Shown: piece by piece, positions 6,023 to 7,111 of the stretch
How the letters are laid out: each line of letters opens with the position of its first letter
Numbering within the stretch: position 1 is the first letter of the stretch
Assembly: GCA_028690885.1 (NCBI GenBank)
Contig: JAQVAJ010000072.1
Location: forward strand, 1 to 7,111
DNA from: Clostridia bacterium
GTDB lineage: Bacteria > Bacillota > Clostridia > DUPQ01
Direction of reading: 5' to 3'
DNA length: 7,111 nucleotides
Translations under genes and position numbers: made by a program
Notes under the pieces: model-generated
The model's database searches: none
Seen by the model: only the letters and a program-made list of their open reading frames with translations
What the model was told of the DNA's origin: nothing

Positions 6023-6928
6023 CTATATCTGCTCCCAAACTTTATTTAAAATTTCCATTGTCCTTTTTATTGTATATTCAGCCGATTTATTTGGATATGG
6101 CTGCATTTCCATAACTAATGAACCCCTGTTGGCTTTTGAAAGATAGTCGATATCCAACAGTGTTTCTAATATTATTCTCAATTCAGATTCAGCAATCATG
6201 CCATTTTCAAAACATATTGGTGGATGCTTGTCACCATACCATATGCTATTAACATCATTTTTTACACAATTTCCAAGATGCACTCTTTTAATTCTGTGAC
6301 CGCATCTTCTAATAGATGATTCAAAATCTTCCCCCATAAGCGGAAGATGTGCCATATCAAGCTCTATTCCAATATTATCATAATGCAGTGATACTTCATC
6401 AATCAATGAAATACACTCATCAATAGGACCGTAAAGATACTTCTTATCCACAGTTCTGTCAAATGGTTCTAGTAATGCGGTAATTCCTTTTTTTCTTAAT
6501 TCATTTGCAAACCATTTAGTAAAATCCAAAAATGCTGTTTTTGCACAGTCTCTGTTTTCAGGTATATCAGACCCTGAAACAAAAACAAATCCTTTGGCAT
6601 TAATTGCTGAAGCTGCTTCAATTTGATCTGCAACCACAAGCCTAGTTATACTTTGTTCAATCTTATCCAAAGAACATAATGAGATTTTTCTGCTTGGAAA
6701 AAGATGAAGAGCATAACAGACTTCCTTGCTACAGTTGCTCAATTGCTCTATTACACGATTTCTATTTGATTTATCATATGGCAGACAACAATCAAATGTT
6801 TCGATATCATTTCGTTTTGATAACTCTATTAAACTGTCAGCATGAAATGTCTCGTCTTCAATACTTTTAGGAAACAGCATATGATGTACAAGTCCTAATT
6901 TTGCGTATTGTGTAATATCTTCTTTCAT
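6023..6928 (-). CDS. Divergent sugar isomerase/epimerase-like TIM-barrel protein
   Basis: A 301-residue soluble protein with the ligand pattern of the xylose isomerase-like TIM-barrel superfamily. Likely metal-site residues are Glu154 (ALLEPFDR), Asp191 and His194 (IELDMAHLPL), His217 (RVHLGNC) and Glu274 (VMEMQPY). His235 (GDKHPP) probably lines the pocket. The Asp-x2-His pair and the 26-residue Asp191-to-His217 gap equal those in the protein at 980-1945, although the rest of the two sequences is quite different. It carries ten cysteines, many for this fold. The start overlaps the stop codon of the preceding gene (ATGA), and only a weak GGA lies upstream, so translation is probably coupled. 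Its partner at the right edge is unidentified, which leaves the substrate open. No clear terminator follows the stop codon. Confidence 0.75.
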   Translation of the reverse strand: MKEDITQYAKLGLVHHMLFPKSIEDETFHADSLIELSKRNDIETFDCCLPYDKSNRNRVIEQLSNCSKEVCYALHLFPSRKISLCSLDKIEQSITRLVVADQIEAASAINAKGFVFVSGSDIPENRDCAKTAFLDFTKWFANELRKKGITALLEPFDRTVDKKYLYGPIDECISLIDEVSLHYDNIGIELDMAHLPLMGEDFESSIRRCGHRIKRVHLGNCVKNDVNSIWYGDKHPPICFENGMIAESELRIILETLLDIDYLSKANRGSLVMEMQPYPNKSAEYTIKRTMEILNKVWEQI

Positions 6929-7111
6929 AATTTTTCCATTACTTTAAGTTTGTTCTGCCAATATTTAGTCCAGCAGCACAGAATAGTTTTTTCACGAAAC
7001 TCCGGAAACGAGAACATTTTTAAATACTCTTTTGAATATATAGTATCTGCTAATCTGATTTTCATGTGAACACCAGTTTTATAATCCTCAACAGGTCTGT
7101 TCCATTTCCTT
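6925..7111 (-). CDS. C-terminal end of an unidentified protein entering from the right edge
   Basis: An open minus-strand frame with no start in view gives the last 61 residues of a protein beginning RKWNRPVEDYKTGVH within the window and ending at TGA (6925-6927). The segment is rich in aromatic and basic residues, contains the run LCCWTKYW near its end, and finishes KVMEKL. I do not recognise the family. An open frame across the whole segment and a stop that overlaps the next ATG by four bases (ATGA) indicate a real gene in an operon with the TIM-barrel gene. The single base at 7111 belongs to an incomplete codon. Confidence 0.65.
   Translation of the reverse strand, partial: RKWNRPVEDYKTGVHMKIRLADTIYSKEYLKMFSFPEFREKTILCCWTKYWQNKLKVMEKL

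Noticed and set aside
5946..6146. Short plus-strand frame crossing the end of the 6023-6928 gene
   Set aside because: About two thirds of it is antisense to the TIM-barrel coding region, and it has no ribosome binding site.

Overview
The window comes from a low-GC Gram-positive bacterium, most likely a clostridial Firmicute. The DNA is AT-rich throughout, ribosome binding sites are mostly strong AGGAGG-type, and promoters look sigma-A-like. The methionyl-tRNA synthetase resembles those I know from Lachnospiraceae and related Clostridia: four-cysteine zinc knuckle, HIGN motif, fused C-terminal tRNA-binding domain. The family-level guess is from memory of such proteins and is not firm. No mobile element, CRISPR array, rRNA or tRNA gene is visible.

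Layout, left to right. The first 16 bases hold the start of a minus-strand gene that runs off the left edge (MAKVT...). Next is a minus-strand riboflavin ECF S-component (ribU-like, 133-738). Its own promoter gives only a very short leader and no FMN riboswitch is visible. A spacer of about 240 bases separates it from the only plus-strand gene, a TIM-barrel sugar-phosphate isomerase/epimerase (980-1945). A strong 12-bp hairpin that can terminate in both directions (1982-2014) lies between this gene and the convergent metG (2049-3977, minus).

The rest of the window is on the minus strand. metG has a good TTTACA-17-TATACT promoter whose -35 abuts the stop codon of the upstream gene, a thioredoxin-reductase-like flavoprotein (4035-4928). 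That flavoprotein keeps the FAD site and the CxxC redox pair but lacks the usual NADPH-binding signatures, as in the clostridial ferredoxin-dependent thioredoxin reductases. It sits 36 bases behind a six-helix membrane protein of unknown function (4965-5798), and the two are probably one transcript. Their promoter is TTGCAA-17-TATAAT with a perfect GGGTATACCC palindrome in its spacer. The -35/operator segment is nearly repeated 111 bases upstream.

At the right end, a second, divergent TIM-barrel sugar isomerase-like gene (6023-6928) overlaps by ATGA the end of an unrecognised gene that enters from the right edge (6925-7111).

Most of this looks like ordinary chromosomal housekeeping and accessory metabolism. 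The parts most worth a second look are the NADPH-motif-less reductase with its membrane-protein partner and palindromic promoter, and the translationally coupled unknown/TIM-barrel pair at the right edge. I see no clear sign of a wholly new system.
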